Source: Methanocorpusculum sp. (GTDB taxonomy: Archaea > Halobacteriota > Methanomicrobia > Methanomicrobiales > Methanocorpusculaceae). From it: 5,534 nt of DNA. The stretch is taken from positions 1-5,534 of the forward strand of contig DALTWN010000073.1 in NCBI GenBank assembly GCA_029987045.1, given 5' to 3'. The notes under the pieces were generated by a model. It was not told where the DNA came from. It was given only the letters and a program-made list of their open reading frames with translations, and made no database searches. Position numbers and translations under genes: made by a program. Of this stretch, positions 1 to 5,534 are shown piece by piece (position 1 is the stretch's first letter; each line of letters begins with the position of its first letter).

Positions 1-551
1 GCACATAATGCCGTTGCGATTTCATCGATACGACTCGATCCCATGTAGATTACCAGGGTTCCCGGACACTTGGCATACCAGGACCAGTCGGTTTTACCGG
101 CACTTCCTTCGTGACCGGTGACCAGGGTGACCGACCGCGAAATGCCGCGATGGGTTACCGGAATCCCGACGGATTCAGGAACCGCGATTCCGCTCGTGAT
201 TCCCGGAACGAACGTTACCGGAACCCCGAGGTTTCTGAGATATTCCATTTCTTCGCCGCCGCGGCCGAACACGAACGGATCGCCGCCTTTCAGCCGGACG
301 ACCCGTTTTCCTTCCAACGCCGAATCGCCGAGCATCTGGTTGATTTGGGATTGCGGAACGGATGATCCGTCGGGATTTTTTCCGACGTCTATCAGTTCGG
401 CGGTTTTCGGAAGGAATGCGATGATATCGGGACCGAGCAGACGGTCATAGTAGATGATATCCGCACCGGCTACGGCTTTCAGTGCGGCAGGCGTGATCAG
501 GGACAGACCTCCCGGTCCTGCACCGACCAGACACACGGATCCTTTATCCAT
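1..551 (-). CDS. cobA: Uroporphyrinogen-III C-methyltransferase (SUMT), N-terminal 183 codons, cut by window edge
   Basis: This enzyme uses two S-adenosylmethionine (SAM) molecules to methylate uroporphyrinogen III at C2 and C7, giving precorrin-2, the precursor of siroheme, cobalamin and F430. I translated the minus strand from the ATG at 551-549 and found an open frame to base 1 with no stop. Family motifs appear in order: the SAM-site loop VGAGPGG (residues 9-15), YYDRLL (34-39), the GKNPDG stretch (57-62) followed by VPQSQIN (65-71), the signature LKGGDPFVFGRGGEE (87-101), VPGITSGIA (115-123) and GIPVTHRGIS (129-138) with VTGHEGS (144-150). Complete SUMTs are roughly 240-260 residues, so about 60-75 C-terminal residues lie beyond the left edge. 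The ATG directly follows the hemC TGA (TGAATG, no gap). A GGAGA SD lies at 559-563, 7 nt upstream and inside hemC. There is no sign of fusion to a dehydrogenase as in enterobacterial CysG; that activity is the separate sirC gene. The assignment is firm; whether a HemD domain follows cannot be seen. Confidence 0.95.
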   Translation of the reverse strand, partial: MDKGSVCLVGAGPGGLSLITPAALKAVAGADIIYYDRLLGPDIIAFLPKTAELIDVGKNPDGSSVPQSQINQMLGDSALEGKRVVRLKGGDPFVFGRGGEEMEYLRNLGVPVTFVPGITSGIAVPESVGIPVTHRGISRSVTLVTGHEGSAGKTDWSWYAKCPGTLVIYMGSSRIDEIATALC

Positions 552-1445
552 TCAATCGTCTCCGAACACCGCTTTGCATGCGGCAAGCAGATCTGCGGAT
601 CTCTTCCTGAGTTCATGGCCGATGGCATGTGCGGCTTCCAGCGACGGCACTTCCGACTCGACCCGCTGCGATTTGGTGCCGTCCGGAGAAAGGACTTCGG
701 CAAGGATCCTGCCTCCCTGACTGTATATGCCGACCGGGGTGAAACAGTCCGCTCCGAGTTCTTCCATGACGATGCGTTCGACGGCGGTAGCATACGCGGT
801 TTCCGGATCGTTGATGGTCGCGAACGCGGCTTTGAGTTCCGGGGTGTCGCGGGACACGACGGCGATCGCTCCCTGGTTCGGCGACGGAACGAACGCATCC
901 GCCGGCAGTCTGAATCCGTTCACGTGCAGACCGAGACGCATGAGTCCTGCTTCGGCAAGAACCAGTGCATCGTACTCGCCGGACTCGAGTTTCTCTAGAC
1001 GGGTATCGATGTTTCCACGGATGGGTGCGATATGCATTTCCGGATACTTGTGGTAATACCGCAGGAGCTGGGCACGCCGCCGCGGCGACGAGGTGCCGAA
1101 CCGCATGACGTCCATCATCGGTTTATTGACCACCAGGAAATCGAACGGCGGTGCACGTTTCAGAACGGCTGCGGTCGTGATGCCTGCCGGTCGTTCGAGC
1201 GGAATATCCTTCATGCTGTGGACCGCGGCATCGATTCTGCCCTCAAGAATCGCGATATCGATTTCCCGTACGAACAGACCGTTGCCGCCTGCTTCATTGA
1301 GCGGTACATCGGTTTTCCGGTCTCCTTTGGTGGAGATGACGACCTGTTCGGTTTCGAATCCCTGTTTCTTCAGTGCATCACAGACCATGGTCGTCTGGAT
1401 ACGTGCCAGTTTACTGCCGCGAGTACCGATACGGATTACAGACAT
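552..1445 (-). CDS. hemC: Hydroxymethylbilane synthase (porphobilinogen deaminase)
   Basis: HemC polymerises four porphobilinogens into the linear tetrapyrrole hydroxymethylbilane in the cytosol, using a covalently attached dipyrromethane cofactor. The 297-residue product is full length for the family. Visible landmarks are TRGSKLA near the N-terminus (8-14), STKGD (38-42), GLFVREID (56-63), and AVHSMKD (74-80), whose Asp80 corresponds to the catalytic aspartate (Asp84 in E. coli). The arginine-rich [11 protein letters not shown] (117-127) and [10 protein letters not shown] (141-150) line the cofactor and substrate channel. Cys234 in [14 protein letters not shown] matches the cysteine that anchors the cofactor. 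The ATG at 1445-1443 lies inside the end of hemL (10-nt overlap), with a GAGGT SD at 1452-1456 spaced 6 nt from it. The stop TGA at 554-552 abuts the cobA ATG. Nothing looks degenerate. Confidence 0.97.
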   Translation of the reverse strand: MSVIRIGTRGSKLARIQTTMVCDALKKQGFETEQVVISTKGDRKTDVPLNEAGGNGLFVREIDIAILEGRIDAAVHSMKDIPLERPAGITTAAVLKRAPPFDFLVVNKPMMDVMRFGTSSPRRRAQLLRYYHKYPEMHIAPIRGNIDTRLEKLESGEYDALVLAEAGLMRLGLHVNGFRLPADAFVPSPNQGAIAVVSRDTPELKAAFATINDPETAYATAVERIVMEELGADCFTPVGIYSQGGRILAEVLSPDGTKSQRVESEVPSLEAAHAIGHELRKRSADLLAACKAVFGDD

Positions 1446-2689
1446 GCATATACCTCACAGATTTTCTCTATATCTTCGTCGGTGTGGACGAACGATAAGA
1501 AGTTCGATTCGAACTGGGACGGCGGAAGGAACACGCCGTGTGCAAGCGCATGTTCCCAGAAGGACCGGAATGATTCGGTATCCGATTCCTTCGATTCCGC
1601 GTAGTTCTTCGGTGCCTGCGTGCGGAAGAAATACTTGAACATCGGGCCGCAGGAACAGAATGCCTGCTGTTTATCTCTGGGAACACTGTCCCTGATCTTT
1701 TGAACGGCATCGGTAATCCGCGTGTATCCGTCTTCATGTTCATGCAGATAGGTGAGCGCAGCAATGCCTGCCGCCATGGACAGCGGGTTCGCATTGAACG
1801 TTCCTGCATTGTAGACGTTGCCTTCCGGAGCCACCAGTTCCATGATATCGCGTCTTCCGCCGAAGACACCGATCGGCAGTCCGCCGCCTGCGATCTTGCC
1901 GAGCGTGGTCAGATCCGGTCTGATGCCGAACAGTCCCTGTGCGCCGGAAAGACCCAGACGGTATCCGGTGATCACTTCATCGAAGATCAGGAGGACATCA
2001 TGTGCTTTCGTGATTTCACGGACATCCCGGAGATAGGATTTTTCCGGCGGAATGACTCCGCAGTTTCCCATGACCGGTTCGATGATGAATGCCGCGATAT
2101 CGGCATTGTGACTCAGCAGGGTCTCCAGTGCTTCGGCATCATTGTACGGGACCTGACAGGTATGTGCGGCAAGATCCGCAGGAACTCCCAGCGAATCTGG
2201 CCGGGATGCGGCACCCGATCCTGCGGCGACGAGCATGCTGTCGTGTGCACCGTGGAATCCGCCGGATACCTTGACGACATCGGATTTTCCGGTGAATCCG
2301 CGGGCCAGACGCAGTGCCGACATGGTCGCTTCGCATCCGGTCGATACGAATCTCAGCATGTCGATGGACGGATAGTCCCTGATGATGATTTCCGCAAGTT
2401 CGAGTTCACGTCTGCTTGGCGTGCCAAACAGCCATCCTTCATCCAGCTGTCTTGCGACCGCGGATTTGACTGCCGGATGCTGATGGCCGAGCAGGAGCGG
2501 GCCGTAGCCGAGACAGCAGTCGATATACGATGTTCCGTCCGCGGTCGTCAGATGCGATCCGGTGCCGGAAACCGTATAGAACGGATACGGTCTGATTGCC
2601 CGGACCGGACTGGATACGCCGCCCGGAAGAAGGGTTTTTGCTTTCTCGAAGAGTTCTTTCGATGCCGGTCCTGCGATTTCGTTATTCAT
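1436..2689 (-). CDS. hemL: Glutamate-1-semialdehyde 2,1-aminomutase (PLP-dependent)
   Basis: HemL moves the amino group of glutamate-1-semialdehyde to give 5-aminolevulinate, acting right after HemA in the C5 pathway. It is a class-III (fold-type I) aminotransferase using pyridoxal phosphate. The frame is open up to an ATG at 2740, but I choose the ATG at 2689 (protein [14 protein letters not shown]..., 417 residues). It has an AGGTG SD 5 nt upstream, and the extra 17 residues of the longer form would lie wholly within hemB and look unlike the family N-terminus. Motifs: GGVSSPVR (23-30), [11 protein letters not shown] (62-72), [21 protein letters not shown] (114-134), GGFHGAHD (143-150), [12 protein letters not shown] (233-244) with cofactor-contacting Asp237, and [13 protein letters not shown] (262-274) with Lys265 as the Schiff-base lysine. 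[16 protein letters not shown] (293-308) is the region that reaches the partner subunit's phosphate. An oddity is Cys119 where the family usually has Thr (SGTEA). The gene overlaps the hemB end by 8 nt and the hemC start by 10 nt. Confidence 0.96.
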   Translation of the reverse strand: MNNEIAGPASKELFEKAKTLLPGGVSSPVRAIRPYPFYTVSGTGSHLTTADGTSYIDCCLGYGPLLLGHQHPAVKSAVARQLDEGWLFGTPSRRELELAEIIIRDYPSIDMLRFVSTGCEATMSALRLARGFTGKSDVVKVSGGFHGAHDSMLVAAGSGAASRPDSLGVPADLAAHTCQVPYNDAEALETLLSHNADIAAFIIEPVMGNCGVIPPEKSYLRDVREITKAHDVLLIFDEVITGYRLGLSGAQGLFGIRPDLTTLGKIAGGGLPIGVFGGRRDIMELVAPEGNVYNAGTFNANPLSMAAGIAALTYLHEHEDGYTRITDAVQKIRDSVPRDKQQAFCSCGPMFKYFFRTQAPKNYAESKESDTESFRSFWEHALAHGVFLPPSQFESNFLSFVHTDEDIEKICEVYACL

Positions 2690-3659
2690 TGAGCCACCTG
2701 AGAATGTCACGGGTATAATAGGTGATGATGAAATCGGCACCTGCCCGTTTCAGGGAAACCATGGCTTCCATCACCGTCCGCCGTTCGTCGAGATATCCTG
2801 CTACCGCTGCCGCTTTGATCATGGAATATTCTCCGGATACATGGTATGCGGCGACCGGCAGACCCAGTGTCTTCACTGCGGAAACGATGTCGAGATAGAA
2901 CGTCGCCGGTTTCACCATGAGGATATCCGCACCTTCTTCCGCATCGAGTCTGCTTTCTCTGAACGCTTCTTCCCGGTTTGCCGGATTCATCTGATAGGTC
3001 GTACGGTCGCCGAACGAGAATCCGGAATCCGCGGCTTGCCGGAACGGACCGTAGAGACATGATGCGAACTTCGTGCTGTAGGACATGATGGGGATATCTG
3101 AGTGCCCGTCGCTGTCCAGTGCGTCGCGAATGGCCATGACCATGCCATCGAGCATGCAGCTCGGTGCGACCATGTCCGCTCCCGCCCGTGCATGGCTTAC
3201 CGCGATTTTCTGCATCAGACGAAGCGATGCATCGTTGTCCAGATCGGGTCCGTCGCAGGTTTCATGCAGGATACCGCAATGGCCGTGCGAGGTGTATTCG
3301 CAGGCACAGACATCGGTGATGACGACGAGTTTCGGTTCTGCCGCCTTGAGTGCTTTGACAGCTTGCTGAATAACGCCATTTTCCGCGAATGCCGATGACG
3401 CCTGTGCATCCTTTTCTTTTGGGATCCCGAAGATGAGAACGGATTTCACTCCTTCGTTCACCAGTTCGGATGCGATGGTTCCGGCATCGGCAAGCGGATA
3501 TCTGAACTGTCCGGGCATGGAGGGTATGGGTGTTTTTTCCGTAGCTGTTTCGTCGAAGAACAGCGGCATACAGAACAGTTCGGGGTTCAGGCGTGTTTCC
3601 GTGAATATCGGTGCAAGTGTGCGTTTTCTCAGGCGTCTCATGCGTGTCTGCGGGTACAT
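2682..3659 (-). CDS. hemB: 5-Aminolevulinate dehydratase (porphobilinogen synthase), zinc type
   Basis: HemB condenses two 5-aminolevulinates into porphobilinogen and normally works as a cytosolic octamer. The 325-residue product is the usual length and starts with the family-typical [12 protein letters not shown]. The three zinc-ligand cysteines of the [14 protein letters not shown] motif are present (Cys118, Cys120, Cys128), so this is the zinc-dependent rather than the Asp-rich magnesium-dependent type. The two active-site lysines are Lys197 in [10 protein letters not shown] and Lys250 in ADILMVKPA, the latter forming the Schiff base with substrate. Other conserved blocks are LIFGIP (75-80), [10 protein letters not shown] (165-174), YGPFR (203-207) and [11 protein letters not shown] (270-280). 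The ATG at 3659-3657 lies 2 nt after the hemA TAA and is preceded by an AAGGAGA SD (3668-3674, 8-nt spacing) inside hemA. The stop TAA (2684-2682) lies within the first codons of hemL. Function is unambiguous from the active-site residues. Confidence 0.97.
   Translation of the reverse strand: MYPQTRMRRLRKRTLAPIFTETRLNPELFCMPLFFDETATEKTPIPSMPGQFRYPLADAGTIASELVNEGVKSVLIFGIPKEKDAQASSAFAENGVIQQAVKALKAAEPKLVVITDVCACEYTSHGHCGILHETCDGPDLDNDASLRLMQKIAVSHARAGADMVAPSCMLDGMVMAIRDALDSDGHSDIPIMSYSTKFASCLYGPFRQAADSGFSFGDRTTYQMNPANREEAFRESRLDAEEGADILMVKPATFYLDIVSAVKTLGLPVAAYHVSGEYSMIKAAAVAGYLDERRTVMEAMVSLKRAGADFIITYYTRDILRWLNE
2695..2699 (-). promoter_or_regulatory. SD that decides the hemL start
   Basis: AGGTG on the minus strand matches part of the AGGAGGTGATC consensus and lies 5 nt before the ATG at 2689. 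It supports the 417-residue HemL rather than the 434-residue open frame from 2740. It lies inside the last codons of hemB. Confidence 0.6.
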
Positions 3660-3661
3660 GG

Positions 3662-4900
3662 TTATGGTCTCCTTCCGGTAATGGTTTTTACAAGATGGTC
3701 AGCGAGTTTCGGTTCTTCGGTCTCGGAAGATTTCTTGATGGCGGTTGCCGCATCTTCCAGGAGTTTCTTGGTCAGTGAAGTCGTCAGGTCTTCGAGCGTC
3801 TGTACGGTATCCGCACCGTGTTCGAGTCTGTTCCTGGCTTTCTTCAGTTCACGGATACGGATGGATTCCGCCCAGGAATAGAGGGATGAAAGGATTCCAT
3901 CTGCCGCGGTACGGTTGACGGCTTTGATGAATTCAGGAAGATATGCCGTGACGATCTCTTCGGCATGTTCGGCTTCATGATACCGGTGCTGCATCGTTTC
4001 GTTCGAGATTTTTCTCAGACTGTCGATCGTACAGAGAGTTACACCGGGAATGTCGGAACATGCCGCATCGACATCCGGCGGATTCGCGATATCGATGATC
4101 AGGAGTTTCCGCGGTTCGGGATCGAGCGGCCAGAGCCGGTCGTCCATGATTTCTTCCAGCTCTTTTTTCGAAATGATCTGGTGCGGAGCTGCGGTACAGG
4201 AGATGACGACGTCGGATAAGGCGATGCAGGGATAGAGCTGATCCAGATGCATTGCCCTGCCACCGACCTCTTCGGCGATCTTTTTGGCGTTTTCGTAGGT
4301 GCGGTTCGTTACATAGATGGCTTTCAGCTGTTTTTCCGCGAGCGATTTTGCGACAAGCTGACCCATTTCACCGCCGCCTACCACAAGGATGTTCTTGCCG
4401 CCAAGATTGCCCAGTTCGGCTTCGGCAAGCATGACCGCGGCGGATCCGATGGATACGGCACCGCGATTGATGGTGGTGCTCTGGCGGACCCGTACCCCGA
4501 GATGGACGGCTTCTGCGATACAGGTCTCGATGACGGCATCGGATGCGTTCTGTTCTTCGCAGAACAGCAGTGCATCCTTGAGCTGTCCAAGGATCTGGTC
4601 TTCACCGACGATCAGCGACTGCGTGCCGGCAGCGAGTTTTCCCAGATGTTCCAGGACCTCTTCCTGTTCGAAGAAGGTGAATCCTTCTTTTCCCGATTCG
4701 GTCAGATAGTGTTCCAGCGCGTCTTTTCTGCCGTGCACCAGGATCTCGATCCGGTTGCAGGTCTGTAACAGGTATACCGCGGAAAACACCTGTTTTGCAT
4801 CGCGATAGAATGCCGCTTCGTCAGCGAATCTGGATGAGGCGAGAAATGCGATGTCATGTCCGCTGAAGTTGCAGGAAGCAAGTGCGATATCGCAGTTCAC
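3662..4900 (-). CDS. hemA: Glutamyl-tRNA reductase, first enzyme of the C5 pathway; GTG start preferred
   Basis: HemA reduces the glutamate carried on tRNA(Glu) to glutamate-1-semialdehyde using NADPH, the committed and usually regulated step of tetrapyrrole synthesis. The frame opens at an ATG at 4912, but I choose the GTG at 4900-4898 (412 residues). The upstream ATG overlaps a perfect GGAGGT SD (4905-4910) that ends 4 nt before the GTG, and the GTG overlaps the sirC TGA as GTGA. Numbered from the GTG: the N-terminal catalytic domain holds the nucleophilic Cys48 in LLQTCNRIEIL, His85 in EHLGKLAAGTQS, and the VGEDQILGQLK block (about 98-108). A Rossmann NADPH domain begins with ILVVGGGEMGQLVAKSL (about 171-187), followed by YVTNRT. 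The C-terminal 90 or so residues are the helical dimerisation domain. The usual N-terminal NHKTAP-like motif is the divergent CNFSGHD. The stop TAA lies 2 nt before hemB. The bacterial-type tRNA-dependent route implies no ALA synthase. Confidence 0.95.
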   Translation of the reverse strand: MNCDIALASCNFSGHDIAFLASSRFADEAAFYRDAKQVFSAVYLLQTCNRIEILVHGRKDALEHYLTESGKEGFTFFEQEEVLEHLGKLAAGTQSLIVGEDQILGQLKDALLFCEEQNASDAVIETCIAEAVHLGVRVRQSTTINRGAVSIGSAAVMLAEAELGNLGGKNILVVGGGEMGQLVAKSLAEKQLKAIYVTNRTYENAKKIAEEVGGRAMHLDQLYPCIALSDVVISCTAAPHQIISKKELEEIMDDRLWPLDPEPRKLLIIDIANPPDVDAACSDIPGVTLCTIDSLRKISNETMQHRYHEAEHAEEIVTAYLPEFIKAVNRTAADGILSSLYSWAESIRIRELKKARNRLEHGADTVQTLEDLTTSLTKKLLEDAATAIKKSSETEEPKLADHLVKTITGRRP

Positions 4901-5454
4901 AGATACCTCCATGCGAGTTTTTCCGCTTCGAATATCTCTCCGTCTTCGAGTGCGGCCCAGATATGGTCATCATCGAGAACTGCCCGTAATATCGTAGCAC
5001 GCCGTTCCTGCGGCAGACTGCTCTGTTTCAGCACCGTCCGCAGTTTGTCCTGCAGATCGATCATCTTCGGCAGTGCAGGACAGTCGTGTTCGATCTTGTC
5101 GCGGATATATGCGGCAGCAGCCGGAGATTTGCCGTTCGTGGATACCGCGACCGCCATATCGCCTTCCCGGAACACCGCAGGTATCAGGAAATTGCCCTGA
5201 CCGGTCGCCGAGTTGTACCATTTACCGGCACGTTTTGCAAGATCTGCGATTCTCTGGTTGTATGCCGGATCGTCGGTGGCTGCAATGATGATGTCGTAGG
5301 ACGGGATGAGGGATTCGATGTCCTTCGTTTCCGTATCGACGATCCGGACTTCCCTGGCTTCTCCGGAAAAATACTGTGCTTTCCGGTTGCCTACGGTGCC
5401 GTTGCCGATGACCAGGACCCGAAGGTCGGATACATCCAGCATGAGCGCAATCAT
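4897..5454 (-). CDS. sirC: Precorrin-2 dehydrogenase (SirC/Met8 family), likely dehydrogenase only
   Basis: This enzyme oxidises precorrin-2 to sirohydrochlorin with NAD+. Some relatives (yeast Met8p, CysG N-domain) also insert iron. The 185-residue product is slightly short for the family. It has the N-terminal Rossmann fold VLVIGNGTVGNRKAQYF (13-29), ATDDPAYNQRIADLAKRAG (59-77), and the dimerisation-domain block NFLIPAVFREGDMAVAVSTNGKSPAAAAYIRDKIE (88-122) with the characteristic GKSP (108-111). A short helical tail follows. The loop YNSATGQGNF (80-89) has Thr84 where CysG and Met8p carry a catalytically important Asp, so chelatase activity is doubtful and a separate CbiX-type chelatase would be expected. 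The ATG at 5454 is preferred over an in-frame ATG four codons later because a GGGGTG SD lies 8 nt upstream. As first gene of the operon it follows the only promoter-like DNA in the window. Its TGA is inside the hemA GTG start. Confidence 0.9.
   Translation of the reverse strand: MIALMLDVSDLRVLVIGNGTVGNRKAQYFSGEAREVRIVDTETKDIESLIPSYDIIIAATDDPAYNQRIADLAKRAGKWYNSATGQGNFLIPAVFREGDMAVAVSTNGKSPAAAAYIRDKIEHDCPALPKMIDLQDKLRTVLKQSSLPQERRATILRAVLDDDHIWAALEDGEIFEAEKLAWRYL
4905..4910 (-). promoter_or_regulatory. SD that decides the hemA start
   Basis: A perfect GGAGGT sits on the minus strand, 4 nt before the GTG at 4900-4898. Its first G is also the last base of the upstream in-frame ATG (4912-4910), so that ATG has its own SD-like sequence downstream rather than upstream. 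This favours initiation at the GTG, which also forms a 4-nt GTGA overlap with the sirC stop. Confidence 0.75.
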
Positions 5455-5462
5455 TTGGCAGA

Positions 5463-5468
5463 CACCCC
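5463..5468 (-). promoter_or_regulatory. SD of sirC
   Basis: GGGGTG on the minus strand resembles the GGAGGTGATC consensus with one mismatch and sits 8 nt before the sirC ATG at 5454. It supports that ATG over the one four codons downstream. It is weaker than the hemA SD. Confidence 0.55.
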
Positions 5469-5483
5469 GCAGTTCATTATCAT

Positions 5484-5492
5484 CATAAATTT
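5484..5492 (-). promoter_or_regulatory. Candidate TATA box of the operon promoter
   Basis: On the minus strand the 80-base upstream region has one clear AT-rich block, AAATTTATG, preceded by purine-rich CCGAGAAC, which could serve as the TFB recognition element. With usual archaeal spacing, transcription would start only about 10 nt before the sirC ATG, giving a very short leader that barely contains the SD. If the organism is a bacterium, the overlapping TATGAT (5482-5487) could be a -10 box with a poor TTAATG -35 box 16 nt upstream. No other promoter-like DNA is visible between the genes. Confidence 0.4.
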
Positions 5493-5522
5493 GTTCTCGG
5501 ATGCATTAAGGTGTATCATCTC

Positions 5523-5534
5523 AGAACCCGTTCT
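5523..5534. repeat. Short inverted repeat upstream of the promoter, cut by the window edge
   Basis: AGAACCCGTTCT consists of 5-base arms AGAAC/GTTCT around a 2-base centre and ends exactly at the last base of the window, so the arms may extend further. A further GTTCT half-site lies at 5493-5497, touching the candidate TATA box. It could be an operator for a regulator of the operon or part of an upstream element. A 5-base arm can arise by chance. Confidence 0.3.

Noticed and set aside
180..232. Recurring TTCCGGTAAC/GGAATC-like words in cobA suggesting a repeat
   Set aside because: They fall in two separate conserved protein segments (GVPVTF and GIPVTH) and follow from similar amino acids and codon preference, not from a DNA repeat.
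111..450. Two plus-strand frames (111-365 and 118-450) in the region of the window with no complete gene
   Set aside because: The minus strand here encodes SUMT motifs in the correct order without a stop. The plus-strand frames have Arg/Pro/Ser-rich, low-information products typical of shadows.
1032..1604. Plus-strand open frame of 190 codons opposite hemC and the end of hemL
   Set aside because: It is in the same register as hemC codons, and hemC has intact active-site residues throughout. This is a codon-usage shadow.
1700..2692. A 330-codon open frame on the plus strand opposite hemL
   Set aside because: It is in exact codon-on-codon register with hemL. Antisense stops in that register need TTA, CTA or TCA codons in hemL, which this genome rarely uses, so a long open antisense frame is expected. 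Its product has no recognisable fold or motif.
2690..2740. A 17-residue N-terminal extension of HemL from ATG 2740
   Set aside because: The extension lies within the hemB coding sequence and does not resemble HemL N-termini. The ATG at 2689 has a well-placed AGGTG SD and gives the usual family length.
4247..4768. Plus-strand open frame of 173 codons opposite hemA
   Set aside because: It is in register with hemA codons and lies entirely inside the conserved catalytic and NADPH domains. There is no independent evidence of coding.

Overview
The window is one compact tetrapyrrole-biosynthesis operon, read entirely on the minus strand (right to left). In transcription order it holds sirC (precorrin-2 dehydrogenase), hemA (glutamyl-tRNA reductase), hemB (5-aminolevulinate dehydratase), hemL (glutamate-1-semialdehyde aminotransferase), hemC (hydroxymethylbilane synthase) and the first 183 codons of cobA (uroporphyrinogen-III C-methyltransferase), which runs off the left edge. 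The only non-coding stretch is about 80 bases at the right edge, upstream of sirC. It carries a plausible promoter and part of an inverted repeat.

The gene order sirC-hemA-hemB-hemL-hemC-cobA is the arrangement I associate with methanogenic euryarchaea. The start sites have archaeal/bacterial-style Shine-Dalgarno (SD) sequences (GGAGGT, AGGTG, GAGGT), and the AT-rich box before sirC fits a weak archaeal TATA element. By eye the base composition is moderate, somewhat above half G+C. A Methanomicrobiales-type methanogen (for example Methanocorpusculum-like) is my best guess. It rests on gene order and protein flavour, not on a search, and a bacterium is not excluded.

Together the genes run the C5 pathway. 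HemA reduces Glu-tRNA(Glu) to glutamate-1-semialdehyde, HemL isomerises it to 5-aminolevulinate, HemB condenses two of these to porphobilinogen, and HemC joins four into hydroxymethylbilane. HemD, not in this window, would close the ring to uroporphyrinogen III. CobA then methylates it to precorrin-2, and SirC oxidises that to sirohydrochlorin, the branch point for siroheme, cobalamin and (in methanogens) coenzyme F430. No gene for late protoporphyrin-type heme steps is present.

The genes are packed almost without gaps: 4-nt overlap, 2-nt gap, 8-nt overlap, 10-nt overlap and a direct TGA-ATG abutment. Every SD for a downstream gene lies inside the preceding coding sequence. This implies one transcript and coupled translation. 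I found no mobile element, CRISPR array, RNA gene or terminator. The points worth a second look are start-site corrections (hemA, hemL), residue substitutions (SirC, HemL), and the promoter-proximal inverted repeat cut by the window edge. I see no undescribed system here.
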